From Tribonema minus (lineage: Eukaryota > Sar > Xanthophyceae > Tribonematales > Tribonemataceae): a stretch of DNA of 64,000 nt. How positions within the stretch are numbered: position 1 is the stretch's first letter; the number at the start of each line of letters is the position of its first letter. Location of the stretch: positions 186,001-250,000 of the forward strand of contig JAFCMP010000042.1 of the NCBI GenBank assembly GCA_017506865.1. The letters are read 5' to 3'. Made by a program: the position numbers and the translations under genes. Below the pieces are notes generated by a model. It worked only from the letters and a program-made list of their open reading frames with translations, had not been told where the DNA came from and did no database searches. Positions 13,244 to 24,200 of this stretch are shown here, piece after piece.

Positions 13244-14031
13244 TGTGAGTGATGGATCCGGCAATGCTCAGCGTTGGAGCATATGGCAGTGACATGCGCG
13301 TTGCAGTTTGCACGCTTGACGGTTGCGGCACTTGCGCTTGCCGGTAAGCGGACTACAATACATCCACTTTCAGCAGCACACGACTGACGTTGGTCTTCCA
13401 TTGCATCGGTTGCCTTGACGTTTACCTTCAACGATGTGAAGCAACACGCTCTTGAGCAGTACATAGCTTTCTATGTTGCAACACTCAGCGATGCGCGCAG
13501 CTGCACCATGCAATGTACGAAACTGCCAAGCAGCTGCTAAGCGCATAAGAAGTACCTGAGCTGTATAAGCCAAGTTGTGCTTATTGGCAAAGACAACGCG
13601 GGCGGTGAGCATGTAACTGGTTTGTGCTTCAGAGTATCTCATTGTACAGAGGTCTCATACTACTAGGAAGAACGCTTTTAGGGCGGGACTTGTTTGCACG
13701 CAAGAGCACATGAACGTAGTCTCAGAGTGCTCTTCAAAGCAGTCGTCTGTGAGTCTGGCTATGCAAGTCACGGTCGGTCTACTTCACAGAGCAAGGTCAT
13801 TCAAACTCAAGTCTCAGAAGCACACGCAGGCGCGCCGCCACGTCTTTATACATAGGCCACACCTCCGTTGCAGCTGCGCCTTGTGTTGACTGACTTCCAG
13901 CAATGCCGCTGTCCAGCTACCTATGTATGTACATGTACATATATGCACAATGCATTGCATGTGCGTAACATAAGATGAGATGACAAGCGCCTGTCGCAAA
14001 CGGACATATGCCTTGGGGCTCGCGCTGCAGA

Positions 14032-14068
14032 GTTAGGGTTAGGGTTAGGGTTAGGGTTAGGGTTAGGG
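14032..14068 (+). repeat. Short perfect (TTAGGG)n array
   Basis: About six uninterrupted TTAGGG units lie some 340 bp before the gene A exon at 14412. This is the cleanest interstitial telomere-type array in the window. Confidence 0.95.
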
Positions 14069-14209
14069 GCGCAACAAGCAGGGGGTATGCGCTCCCCACA
14101 CAAGTAGGTGTCGCTCGCACGCGTTGCATGCACACCGCCACGCGCTGACGACTGTGCCTCACAGCCCTCTGCGGTAACTGTCGCTGTAACCGCCATCCGT
14201 AACTGTCGT

Positions 14210-15638
14210 CTGTAACCGCCGCGTCACGCGTCGCACTCGCACACTGTCGCGCGCGCACCGCAACGTGTTGACGACCCCGTCTAAAGCGCCTCATGAATCC
14301 GTAATGATACACGACAACTTGCAAACTCACTTTCGGTGTTATCAAAATGACACACATGGTGTAATCGCCTTATAACTGCCTCTGTAACTGCCGTCTGTAA
14401 CCGCCGCACAGGACGCTGTCGGCGGCGCGGCGGCCGCGGCGCGCGCGGAGGGCAACGCAGTGGACACCGAAGTGGCCGATGGCAACGTCATGCCAGCTGC
14501 TGCTGCTGCTGCTGTCAGCGCGGAAGAACGTGTTGCGGAGGTGCGAGAGAGCGGCGGCAGCGCGAGCGGCAGCGCTGCTGCTGCGGCGGCGGCAGCGGCA
14601 GCGGCGGCAGGGGCGGATGGCATTGGTCGGGACGTTCACAACGGGGGCGTCACTGCGCCGGTGGCAGCGGCGGCGGCGGCTGTGTCGAAGGACGGACGGT
14701 GGCAGCGCGGCGCGCGTGTTGAGCATAACTCGAAGGCGCTGGTGGTCGCAAAGCAGGAGGCGGCAACGGCAGCGGCGGCGGCAGGGTCCAAGGCTGCGCA
14801 TGACTTCGAAGCGGCGCCGGCGCTAGGCGCCTTCGTGCGGGTCGCAGCGCGCATTGCACGCGAGGGAGACGCGAAGTGGGCGCGGGCGTCGAGCGATGTG
14901 AGTAATGAGACGCGTTGATGCTTCAGAGTATCTTAGGGAACAGCAGTGTCAGGGTATGTACTTCAAGTGAGTCTTTCATGCAGGCAACAGAACTCGTTTG
15001 CGCTTTTAAATGTTTACAAGTAGTAGTTCAAAGCCGTCTCCTGTGCGGCTGGCAAACGCAAGTCAAGGTCATTTCATTTCTTATACTTCACAGAGGAAAC
15101 TTTGACAAGTAGCATCTCAACGGCACATGCAGGCACCCCGGCACAACTGCACGAGTCACGGTTTCAGCTATGCCTCGTGGTGACTGAATTCCACTGGTGA
15201 TGTAGAGCGACGAGTTTTTGTGTGAAGTATATGTATACCTCTGCGTGTGCTTAATAACATGCTGCGACAAGCGCTTGTCACGAAACGAGCACGCCTCAGG
15301 GCTCATGCTACCGCAGCGCAACAATCCGGGGGGGGTCTGTGTCCCCCGACTCGTCTCTCCCGCACACGTCGCTCGCGCACCTGCACACGCTGAAAAGTGC
15401 CCACTGGTGAAACCGCCTCTGTAACCGCCTCTGTGACTGCCGTCTGCAACCGCCTCGCAGGACCAGCTGGCCGCGTTGCGCCCGCACGGCTATGTTTTTA
15501 TGACATTGTCTGAAATGCCCCATGAACGCGTAATGATACACGATAACTTGCAATTTCAAATTCGGATGTTGATGGAGACCGCCTCTGCAACTGCCTCTTT
15601 AACCGCCTCTGTAACCGCTGTCTGTAACCGCCGCGCAG
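14210..15638 (+). repeat. Duplicated intron segments before gene A exons 1 and 2
   Basis: The DNA before exon 1 (about 14210-14411) and before exon 2 (about 15380-15638) share the stretch CGTAATGATACACGA, repeated TGTAACCGCC-type units and an ending CCGCCGC(A/G)CAGGAC that forms the acceptor. A partial copy of the exon 2 start, CAGGACCAGCTGGCCGC, also sits at 15469. A segment covering intron end plus exon start was therefore copied. Confidence 0.75.
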
Positions 15639-18600
15639 GACCAGCTGGCCGCAGTCGTGGGCGCGGCGGTGCTGGCGTCGTTCGTCGTTCGCAAGTTGCG
15701 CGACCGGGCGAGGAGGGTGAGTGATCGGCATCTTTGAGTTCGACTCTGAGTCACGAGTCCTCTGTTGATCCGCAGCCGCTCTCGCTCTCTGCGTCTTTGC
15801 TTCGTGATGTTTGCTCGCATATAAATAGCTTGTGCACGCGTGAAGGTTTTCTGTGCAGTGTTCTGACGACTGTCCGTAGCCCTGAGCCCTGCGGAGCCGT
15901 GTGATCCTGGGTTGAGCGCTGTTATGACACACTTGAGGTTCTGCCGTGGGCTCTATTGACGACTCCGGGTCGTTGCCAAGGAAAAAAGTGGATTTACTGG
16001 GGTACAGGCGACACACGCCAATGGTGATGCTGATGGGGATCCTGCAATAGTACTAACTGCACGCACTCATCGGCTTGCAGCACCTCCACCTCTGCTGCAC
16101 ATAGCAAGCGCCAGAGTACCTTGACCCCATTCAAGTGTGACTTTGATTCACGTTTTCATCATCTGTGCTCGGCTGCTAATGCGACCTGTAGCGTGCGGGA
16201 GAGTCTTCGACTGTTAGAAGCGTTCCAGCGCGTGCACAGAAGGCGCACGCTCTAGTGTGCTGATCGGGCCCATTTACCTCACTTGCCTGCATTTTTTTTG
16301 TTGTGAAAGGATAGCAGACCGTGCGTCGACGGGCTTGTGTGTTTGTGTGTGTGCGCTTTGACCACGCCTATGTTGAAACATACCTATGCCTAACCGTGCC
16401 GATATTAACATATGTATGCCTACACATGGTCTGTATGCCTACACATGGTACGGCTATACACGCATGCAAGACGGCGGCGCCACCGTCATGCAATCATCCC
16501 GTCGCTCGCTGGGCCGCGCCTCCGCATCACAGCGCTCAACCTGTCACGCACTGCTCAGGCGCGTGTCGCAGCAGTCGAGTGTTACAGCTAAACTGCCGCC
16601 ACGGCGGTCACAACAATCAACCAGTCACGCACCGCTCAGGCGCGTGTCGCAGCGCTCGACCACCGTCACAACTGTCACAGCGCTCGTCCTGTCACACATT
16701 GCTCAAGCGCGTGTCGCAGCGCTCAACCGCTGTCACTATTGTCAGAGCGCTCAACCTGTCACGCGAATCGCTCGGGCGCGTGTCGCAGTGCTCAACCGCT
16801 GTCACAGCGCTCAACCTGTCACGCATCGCTCAGGCGCGTGTCGCGCAGCGCTCAACCGCTGTCACAGCTGTCACAGCGCTCGACCTGTCACCTGCATCGC
16901 TCAGGCGCGTGTCGCAGCGCTCAACCGCTGTCACGACTGTCTCAGCGCTCACCTTTCTACGACTGCGTGCTTGTGTTTTGTTTGCTTCACCAGGCACGGC
17001 GGCGGAGGGAGGCCCTCGAGTGGGCCCGGCAGGACGAAGCTGCCGCCACAGAGTCCGATTTGGAGGTGAGTGCTACTTCAAGTTGAAGTAATGTAAGCAA
17101 GCTTCAACTCAGGTTAGCAGTCTGATGTGGGCCACGCTCGGACGCTGGAGGCCCCGCCACCAAGTGTGAGCAAGAGGGGCACTTCTTGAAGTACACGTGC
17201 TGGCAGGTACACTCTCCCATAGTCACACATTCTCACGCGATTAGGTGCAGTGCGCGCTCGTGCAAAGGCGCTGCGGTGGAAGGCGACCATCAATATCGCA
17301 TCATGTTAAGGCCGCTGGCTTGAAGTTGAAGTACATTGTGAGATGTGCCTTCGTACACCCGTCCACAATGGTGCACACATCGCAGAGCATGAGCGCAACC
17401 GCCCTGCAAAATTGTCAGCTTAGCATGCACCTGATGTACGTCAAAGCATATAAAGGTAGATTGTCAGCTCAGCATGCACCTGATGTACGTCGAAGCGCGT
17501 ACAGATGAACTCTTTTTACTTGCGGCAGGTGCCACCCCCTTCACACTCGCATTGTGTGCGCAGTATTGCCAAATGCGGCTTGACCTTGACAAACTTGCTT
17601 TTACGGGCACCTGGTGCACATTGACAACGATGCTGCTGTCGTGAAAGTTCGCAGCGGACTTCATTGGTGATGACATCACTCTGGTGGTTGCAACGTATCA
17701 GTGCTTCCGTATTCCTCTGTGACGACACGTAGGTCCTCTCAAGGGGCGGTGTTAATGCTTATCCCCCCCCCCCCCCCCCCCTCCCCCCTGCACGCCTCTG
17801 GCAGGGCCCCCTGCGCCGCCCGCCTGTGCCCCCTGTGAGCCCCGCGCAGGCCATCGCCACGCCCCCCCGCACCCCCCTCTTCGCGCGCGTCAAGCTCAAG
17901 CTGCGCATGGCGCGGGCCAGCGCGACAGTGCTCCGCAGGCGCATGCGCGTACGCGTTATAGAGCTCAAGCTAGCATTCGAAAGCGCGAACACTTGTGTGC
18001 TGGAGTCACAGCTGGCGGCGCTTCACGCAGCTGCTGCCGGTGACAGGGATGACATGGCCGGCGCTGCCCTGGTGCCAGCAACCGACGCGTCCGCTGCTGC
18101 CGCCGCCACCGCTGCCGCCGCCGCCGTGTTCACCGCTGCTGCCGGCCAGTTGGCACCGGCCGCCGACTCGGATGTGCGGCCAGCGCCGGCGGCGGCGGCG
18201 GCGCAGCGGCGCGCTGCCGCCGCTTCGCTCTCCCTTAAGCCCTCGCGCCCCACGCCCTTCTGCCACGACATGGAACAGCAGCAGCTCGACATCGGCGGCC
18301 AGCTCGCCACTGCCGTGCCGTGCATGAGGGCGGTGCTGTGCGGCAGCGGCAGCGCGTTTGCGGACGCGCTCGGGCTGCAGATGACGTATGCGGCATCGTG
18401 CACCCGCGCCGTCGAGACAGATCTGGCGGAGGCGCGTGCGGACGTGGAGGAAGCCCTGCGCGCCGCTGCTGCGCTGCGGACTGCAGCGCCGCCGCCGACG
18501 GCGGCGGCGGCGGCAGCAGCAGCGGCGGCGGCGGCGGTGGCACCTGCGGCGGCGGATGCAGGTGACGGCCACTGGGGCGCAGTGCCGCCGCCGCCCCTAT

Positions 18601-19229
18601 GCGCAAAGGGGCCGGATATGGCGATGGGTGCACCCGAGGACATTGCAGGCAAACTCAGGGAATGTGTAGCGCAGGCGGTGGCGCAAGCAGCACAAGCCGC
18701 AGCGACGCTGGCAAGGTTGCAGCCGGACCATGATGAGTTGGTGGCGGCGCTGGCGGCGGCACAGTCTGTGGTAGGCAAAGTGACACCTGAGTTTACTGCT
18801 GCAGTTGAAGCAGCGGCGGCGGCAGTTGCAGCGTCATCTGCTACGCTGTCCGCGTACGCGGCCGTAGCTGCCGAAGCAGCAGCTGCAGCTGCAGCTGCAG
18901 ACTTAAATGCAGAAGGAGCAGAACTAGAAGCAGCGAACGCAGAAGCAGCAGCTGCATTAGCAGCGTCAACAGCAAAACGAGAAGCCGCAGAAGCAGCAGA
19001 AGCAGCAGCAGTTGCAAAGGCAGAAGCAGCAGAGGCAGCACTGGAAGCAGCCAAACGCAGATGTGGAAGCAGCGAACGCAAAGTTGTAAGCAGCAGACGC
19101 AGCGCTGGAAGCAGCAGATTTGATAGCAAAGCAGCAGTTGCAGCAGCACTGGTAGCAGCCGTACTACTAGTAGCGGCTGCAACTGCTGTTGCGGCGCATG
19201 TTCAGGCTTTCGAGGGACAGATGGTATAG
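14412..19229 (+). CDS. Gene A: alanine-rich membrane-anchored coiled-coil protein, family unknown
   Basis: Exons 14412-14897, 15639-15716, 16994-17065 and 17805-19229 are all phase 0 and give 686 codons before TAG. The first exon is Ala-rich, with a run of 12 Ala. Exon 2 (26 codons) encodes a short hydrophobic helix, LAAVVGAAVLASFVV, ending in basic RKLRDRARR, so probably a membrane anchor. Exon 3 (24 codons) is charged and ends TESDLE. Exon 4 is a long Ala/Glu coiled coil and ends with another hydrophobic stretch at about residues 655-676, possibly a tail anchor. Exons 2 and 3 match gene B exactly in length, and the start of exon 4 aligns (ESQLAALHAAAAGDRD with LQRQLAAMAAAARD). The true start is uncertain: an in-frame ATG occurs at 14490, but 14412 follows an acceptor-like CACAG, so an upstream exon may exist. 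I do not recognise the family. Confidence 0.68.
16514..16965 (+). repeat. Minisatellite of about 57-76 bp units in gene A intron 2
   Basis: At least six units carry GGCGCGTGTCGCAGCGCTCA or close variants (near 16559, 16629, 16705, 16774, 16831 and 16902), separated by CAACCTGTCACGC-like spacers. The array ends shortly before the acceptor of exon 3 at 16993. It is open in more than one frame, but no splice signal supports translation. Confidence 0.9.
17763..17790 (+). repeat. Poly-C run forming the pyrimidine tract of gene A exon 4
   Basis: A run of about 18 C, one T, then more C lies directly before the acceptor CTGGCAG at 17804. Similar C runs precede several other acceptors in the window (SulP copy 2 exons 2, 8 and 10; PEX5 exon 10; gene B exon 4). 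Confidence 0.85.
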
Positions 19230-21221
19230 CATTGGCACCGCCTGATGCAAAGGGGAGCAGGATAGCACTGATGGTACTGTTATCAGACCTGCCTGTAAAC
19301 AACTTTGCAAACTACAGCTTCAAAAACATGATCAGGCTGTTAGCAAAACATCGACGCCATTCGGCAAGATGCTATAAAGAGGACTGCTTGTTGTCACAAT
19401 GTTGTGTCATGCACATATACATACCCACAACGCAAACAGAGACAAAGGGACCTGTGCTGATGTCAAGACAGGAGTTTCACCTAGGGCACTCCAGCCTGTT
19501 TGCATGCAGATGGCCAAGGCAGGCGTGCAGTGCCACAGGCAGTACGCAGCGGCAATGGTTTACTACATAGTAGTATGCTTTGCCATCCAGTACATGAAGA
19601 GAGTGTTGTAATGGGAGACGCAGGCAGGCGGGCGATGTCTCTGTTGTTTTCCCTGAGCATGGCTCAGTCCGCTTTGCATGCAGCAGCACCATGCATGGCT
19701 GCAGACTGCTCCACAGGTGTTTTTGGGCTCCAGTGCGACTGCGTTTTGACAGGTGTCAGGAACCAAACTGTGACGAAAAGTGCGTGCAGGTGAACATGAT
19801 GGACAATTTTGGGTGAGCCCACCTGTCTGTATTTGTATTTGTCCATTTTTTATGTTGGTCGCCATCTGTCTGCAGTCCAAAGTTGGAGGGAGTGTCCCGT
19901 CCTTCTGTCCGATTATCATAATGCGTTCAGCACAAAGGAAATGATGAGATGATGATTTAGTGCGTGAATCGCGCACCGTGCCCTGGTGGTAATCTACTGG
20001 CTGTAGCGACGTTGTTGGCTGCAAACACGTAGGCATAGGATTGCAACAGTACACACCGGGTCCAGCATCAGCTGGCGACCTGCCTCGAACCACGACCTTC
20101 TGCGGCCTTCAACTAGCTGCAGCCATGGCGACCGTCTGCGGTTGCGGCCTCTGTTACTCTTAGATCATCCTTGCAGTTGGGAGTACTGTAATATGGTGCA
20201 TCTTACGGTTGTAGATACTACAGGGGTTCCCCCCCCCCATGAAGCGAACAAAGCCGCCAGTTTTTGAAGAAAAGAAAAAAATGGTTTGGACAAAGTGCTT
20301 CCTGCAGCAATGCCACAGCTGGAGGCACAAACAGCACAGCACTGGTCCATCGCATGTGCACTGATGCTGGCAGGCGTTCGAGCTGTTGCAGCTATTGCAA
20401 AATCTGTGCAAGTGACTGTTGTTTTGTTTCTGCGGAGGTTGAAGTTGAAGTGGACTGTTCCTTATGGTGTCACTTGCCAAAGGGAACGCCAGAGTCCTGT
20501 GGTGATTTCTCTATTCAATATATCGGAGAGAGAGCAGTGTGTTTTGGCAAAAAACGGTGGCTAGTCATTTCTCACTACTAGCAGCTTCTGACCCGCAGTG
20601 CTCCAGACAGCGTTGCTGAGGCACCGGCGGCGGCGGGCGTCTCCCTCTGGACCAGGTGTGCAAGATGAGATGCGCGTTACCGTCAGATGACACACAGAGC
20701 CAGCGGCTTTTAGCTCTAGCGCACGCCTTTGCTTGACACGGGTTCTAGACCTAGGCCAATGACCTTGTGTGTCTTGTATCGCCTGGACCCTGCGAGGTTT
20801 AAACTCGTGCCTCACACCGACAACTGCACCGTCGGTTCACAGAGCCAGCGGCTTTCGCCGCCAGCAGGCTCTTCTAGCACACACTGTTTGCTTGACACGG
20901 GATCTGGATCTCGGTAAATGTTCTTGTGCCTTGTCTTGCCTGGAATATCGATGGCACTTGCCGTGTTTACACTGGTGTCTCAAATGGTCAACAAAGCTCC
21001 TCTGGCGCACCGCCGCAGTTGCTTTCTGCGCCCTCTTCCCGCTTGGATGGATTTGCCGCTAGTGCGGTCCTGAGTGTCAGCACGGCAACATGTGACGCCT
21101 GCTGCTGCTGATGCAGATGCATGGTGCAGCCAGCACGCCAATTTTTGATGAGCCAACTCTCGTTGACTTGACGTCTCTCCGACGCATGCGGCGCAGGTTT
21201 TTTTTCACTGACTCGTAAGTC
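19230..21221. other. Intergenic region between gene A and SulP copy 2
   Basis: No gene is supported. Open frames such as 19563-20093 on the minus strand and 19399-19611 on the plus strand lack recognisable domains. Between about 20690 and 20900 a block is duplicated: ACAGAGCCAGCGGCTTT occurs near 20695 and 20840, and GCTTGACACGGG near 20731 and 20890. The proximal part presumably holds the SulP copy 2 promoter; no clear TATA-like element was identified. Confidence 0.6.
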
Positions 21222-24200
21222 ATGGTTGCCGGCGGCAGGACCAGAGTGGACAGCTGGAATGACGATGCGGGCGACACCGCGAGCAACGGCGGCCTGCGCA
21301 CGGAGGCAGACCTGCTCAACAAATTTCAAGGGCCAGGGTTCAACAGCAGGTGCGAGAACTCCCGCACAGGTGGCGCTATGTAGTAAAGTCTGTTGTAAAG
21401 TGTTCTTTCTGCATGCCACCGTGCGTCAACTGATACCCATGAGTTGAGGCAGAGTGTGACTGAAGCCTGTACGCGAGTTTCTCTCAAGAATCTGCGCACG
21501 TCTGAGCTGCGTGTGCTTATTCAGATAAACTGATCAAGTTGTAGCTTCAAAGCAAGCGCTGGCCAGTGGAGGTTCTCGCGTTGAGACAACGCACTGTCAT
21601 CATAAGCGATGCTCCAGCAGCTTGTTTCAAGGTGTGCTGTTGGTCCAGTCAAGCCCACTCGCTGCCATGGAGCACAACACTTGCTGCTGTCTGCAGGAAG
21701 GTTGCTCAACTGGTATGTGTCATGATGCTCAACAGAGTGGTCCACCAGGCATAGTCCTAGTGCTGTGTGTTGCCTACTGCAAACCAGCTCCGTGATTTGA
21801 TGCAGCCACAATCATGTTTGCAAATGCGTTCCATCGTTAGCGCTGCCTCGATTGTGCCCCACCACATCTGTCCTCACCTTTGGTCTTCTACTTGATGCTG
21901 GTGTGACTGCCAGGTGCGCCCCTGGTAGAGTGGGGGGGGGGGGGGGGGGGAGGGGGGGGGAGTGCTAAAATAAGGACGTGTTTGGTTTGTGTTGTGCACG
22001 GGCAGGATGGGGACGGGGGGGAGACGCGGAACATTGTGATGGCTAGGGGGCGCGGCGCAGTTGGTTTCTCGCTTGTCTGCTTCTAGCTTACCCAAAGCCG
22101 CTGCGCATTATCGCTGTGCAAGCGGTTGGGCTTGCTGGTATCCTCAAACCTAAATCCAGCTGCTGCCTTTTGTTGTGTGGAGCTGCGCGTGTGCACTTTG
22201 CGCCTCGTCATGCCAACCAGGCGCCATATGCAAGCATGTGCGCAGGCGCCTCTACAATATCTCCAATACTTGCTTATATGCAAAGCACAGTGCTGCAAGC
22301 TCCTCAGATACCATTGGCCAACTTTAGCTTTCCCTACATCCGTGCTGGACCACCTTACTTTGATTGTAATGGATTTTACGCTCCAAGCTCGGTGGCTAAC
22401 CCGTCCCCCCCCCCCCCCGCCGCTGCCCTTTTCTTCTGCATTCTGCCTCTTGCCATTTTTGGCCAGCCACTACACCTTTGGGGAGGCGTTGAAGCGCGAC
22501 TGGCGCACAGCAATGAGCTACGTCTCCTCCAACTTCCACCTGTGGGGCAAGCAGTGAGTGCCGTCGCGTGACTGCATGTTGAAGTGTACTCTGATGTACT
22601 TCAGATGAATGTGGTGTGAGGAAATCGCCCAGAAGTGCACGTGTATATATGCATGTGCAAAGTGTAGAGGGACCGACAGGTCTGCTTCTGCTGCACTGCA
22701 GATACTTTGAGCGAAACTGTTGCAGCCACAAGAGTGTTTATAATGTGGCACTGCTCAATGTCCGAGGAATAGGTGGCGCACACGCTGTGCGCATGGTCGA
22801 TCAAAGCAGTGAAACCTGCTCATTATATCAGTTGCAGTAATCATGACCACAAAGGATACATCATCAGTTTAGGCATGGCACGCTTGGCATTGCTGTTTAA
22901 TGTGGGGTCACTCGCAGTTCAACGCGTCCTGAAGTACGGCTAGCGTGCCAGCGGTACACTTGAGGCCGTTGGTGACGCTCCACCACCAGTGAATTTATGC
23001 CCTTGATCACCGCAGAGGTGAATTCACGCCCATGTTCACACGCACTTGGTGCAAGCCTCTGATATGATACACTTGCGCTCTTGCTGCTTGCGTGGTAACG
23101 GTACATTGAGGTCGTTGGAGATGCTTCACTACTGGACAGATGAATTCATCATCGTGAATTCGTCATCATGATTATGGTCACATGCAAGTGGGTGCAAGGC
23201 CTTCATGCACGCTTGTGCTCTTGCTACTTGTGCGCAGGGCTGGGCAGGTGAAGTCCGTCAAGGACGCCGCCATCATCGCGACTAAGCCGTTCCCGATAGT
23301 CAAGACGCTCGCCAACTACAAGCTCAGCTACATCTCGTTCGACGCCGCGGCAGGCCTCGTGGAGGGCATAATGAAGATCCCATCAGGTACGTGAATTCAT
23401 GGACCCAACAATGAAGAATTCATGAATTTGATAGACACTCGCAACGTATGACTAGTAGCTACATGTCGTGTACAAAAGATACCCGCAACGCAGCTTCTAC
23501 ACCCCCGTCGCCCCTCACCCAACAACGCAGCACCCCCACCTGTGGCGCATGATTGCATGTTTCCCACATGCACCCTATGCACCCTACTCCCCGCCACTAG
23601 CGCGTCAGCTTCACCCGTCGCCTCACTCATCGCATGCTTCCTGTGCGTGCAGGCCTGGCGTACGCCCTGCTGGCCAACGCGCCGTCGATATATGGCTTGC
23701 ATCTGTCTTTTCAATCTCGTTTCAAGCAAATATATACACATTGCTCCTATACCTACGGTATGCATGGTGTACCCCCCTGTGTTGCAGGCCTGGCCTACGC
23801 GCTGTTGGCCAACATGCCGCCGCAGTATGGGCTCTACACGTCGCTCATGCCACCCTTCATCTACATGCTCCTGGGCTCGTGCGCACAGATCAGCTTTGGC
23901 GTAACTGCCATCGAGGCCCTTGTGGTAAGTGCAAAGTTGAAATTTTGTAGAACGCCAAAGTGCACTTCCACCGTCACATGCATGCAATCAGTACTCTCAA
24001 CCGTAACCCTAACCTATCCAACCTCACCCTGTCTTGGGGGCCATCTCACTCAGCTCCCTCTGGCTGTAACCGCCACTGACATGTTTGTCACGAATGCCAC
24101 CAGTTTATGCAGCGCGTGAGGGTTTGCTGAGCTCATGAGGTGTCAGCACACCACATGTGATACGTGGTGCGTTTGCAGGCTGGAGCATGTCAACTCATGC

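Larger units (their letters stand above)
9149..14411. other. Intergenic region between SulP copy 1 and gene A
   Basis: No gene is supported. The stretch holds TTAGGG-rich DNA (9170-9590), a 41-bp tandem repeat (10230-10311), a degraded copy of a gene A exon (13081-13243) and a TTAGGG array (14032-14068). Several open frames exist, for example a 190-codon plus-strand frame at 10637-11209 without an ATG start and a minus-strand frame at 12273-12788. None shows a recognisable domain or credible splice structure. An upstream exon and the promoter of gene A may lie here. Confidence 0.6.

Noticed and set aside
13917-14357. Open frame with LTLTLT/NPNPNP peptide stretches
   Set aside because: Such peptides are translations of CCCTAA/TTAGGG hexamers; the same occurs near 3210-3340, 9288-9512 and 43787-43999 and has no coding support.
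16514-16965. CRISPR-like regular repeat-spacer pattern
   Set aside because: Units vary in length and sequence, spacers are themselves repeated, and the locus is an intron in a eukaryotic gene.
16321-17091. 256-codon open frame across the gene A intron 2 minisatellite
   Set aside because: Open because the repeat lacks stops in several frames; the frame is not the one used by exon 3 and no start context or splice site fits.
18006-19302. Large minus-strand open frames opposite gene A exon 4
   Set aside because: They arise from GCN-rich DNA read backwards (poly-Ala, Arg or Leu); the plus-strand frame joins in phase to exons 2 and 3.
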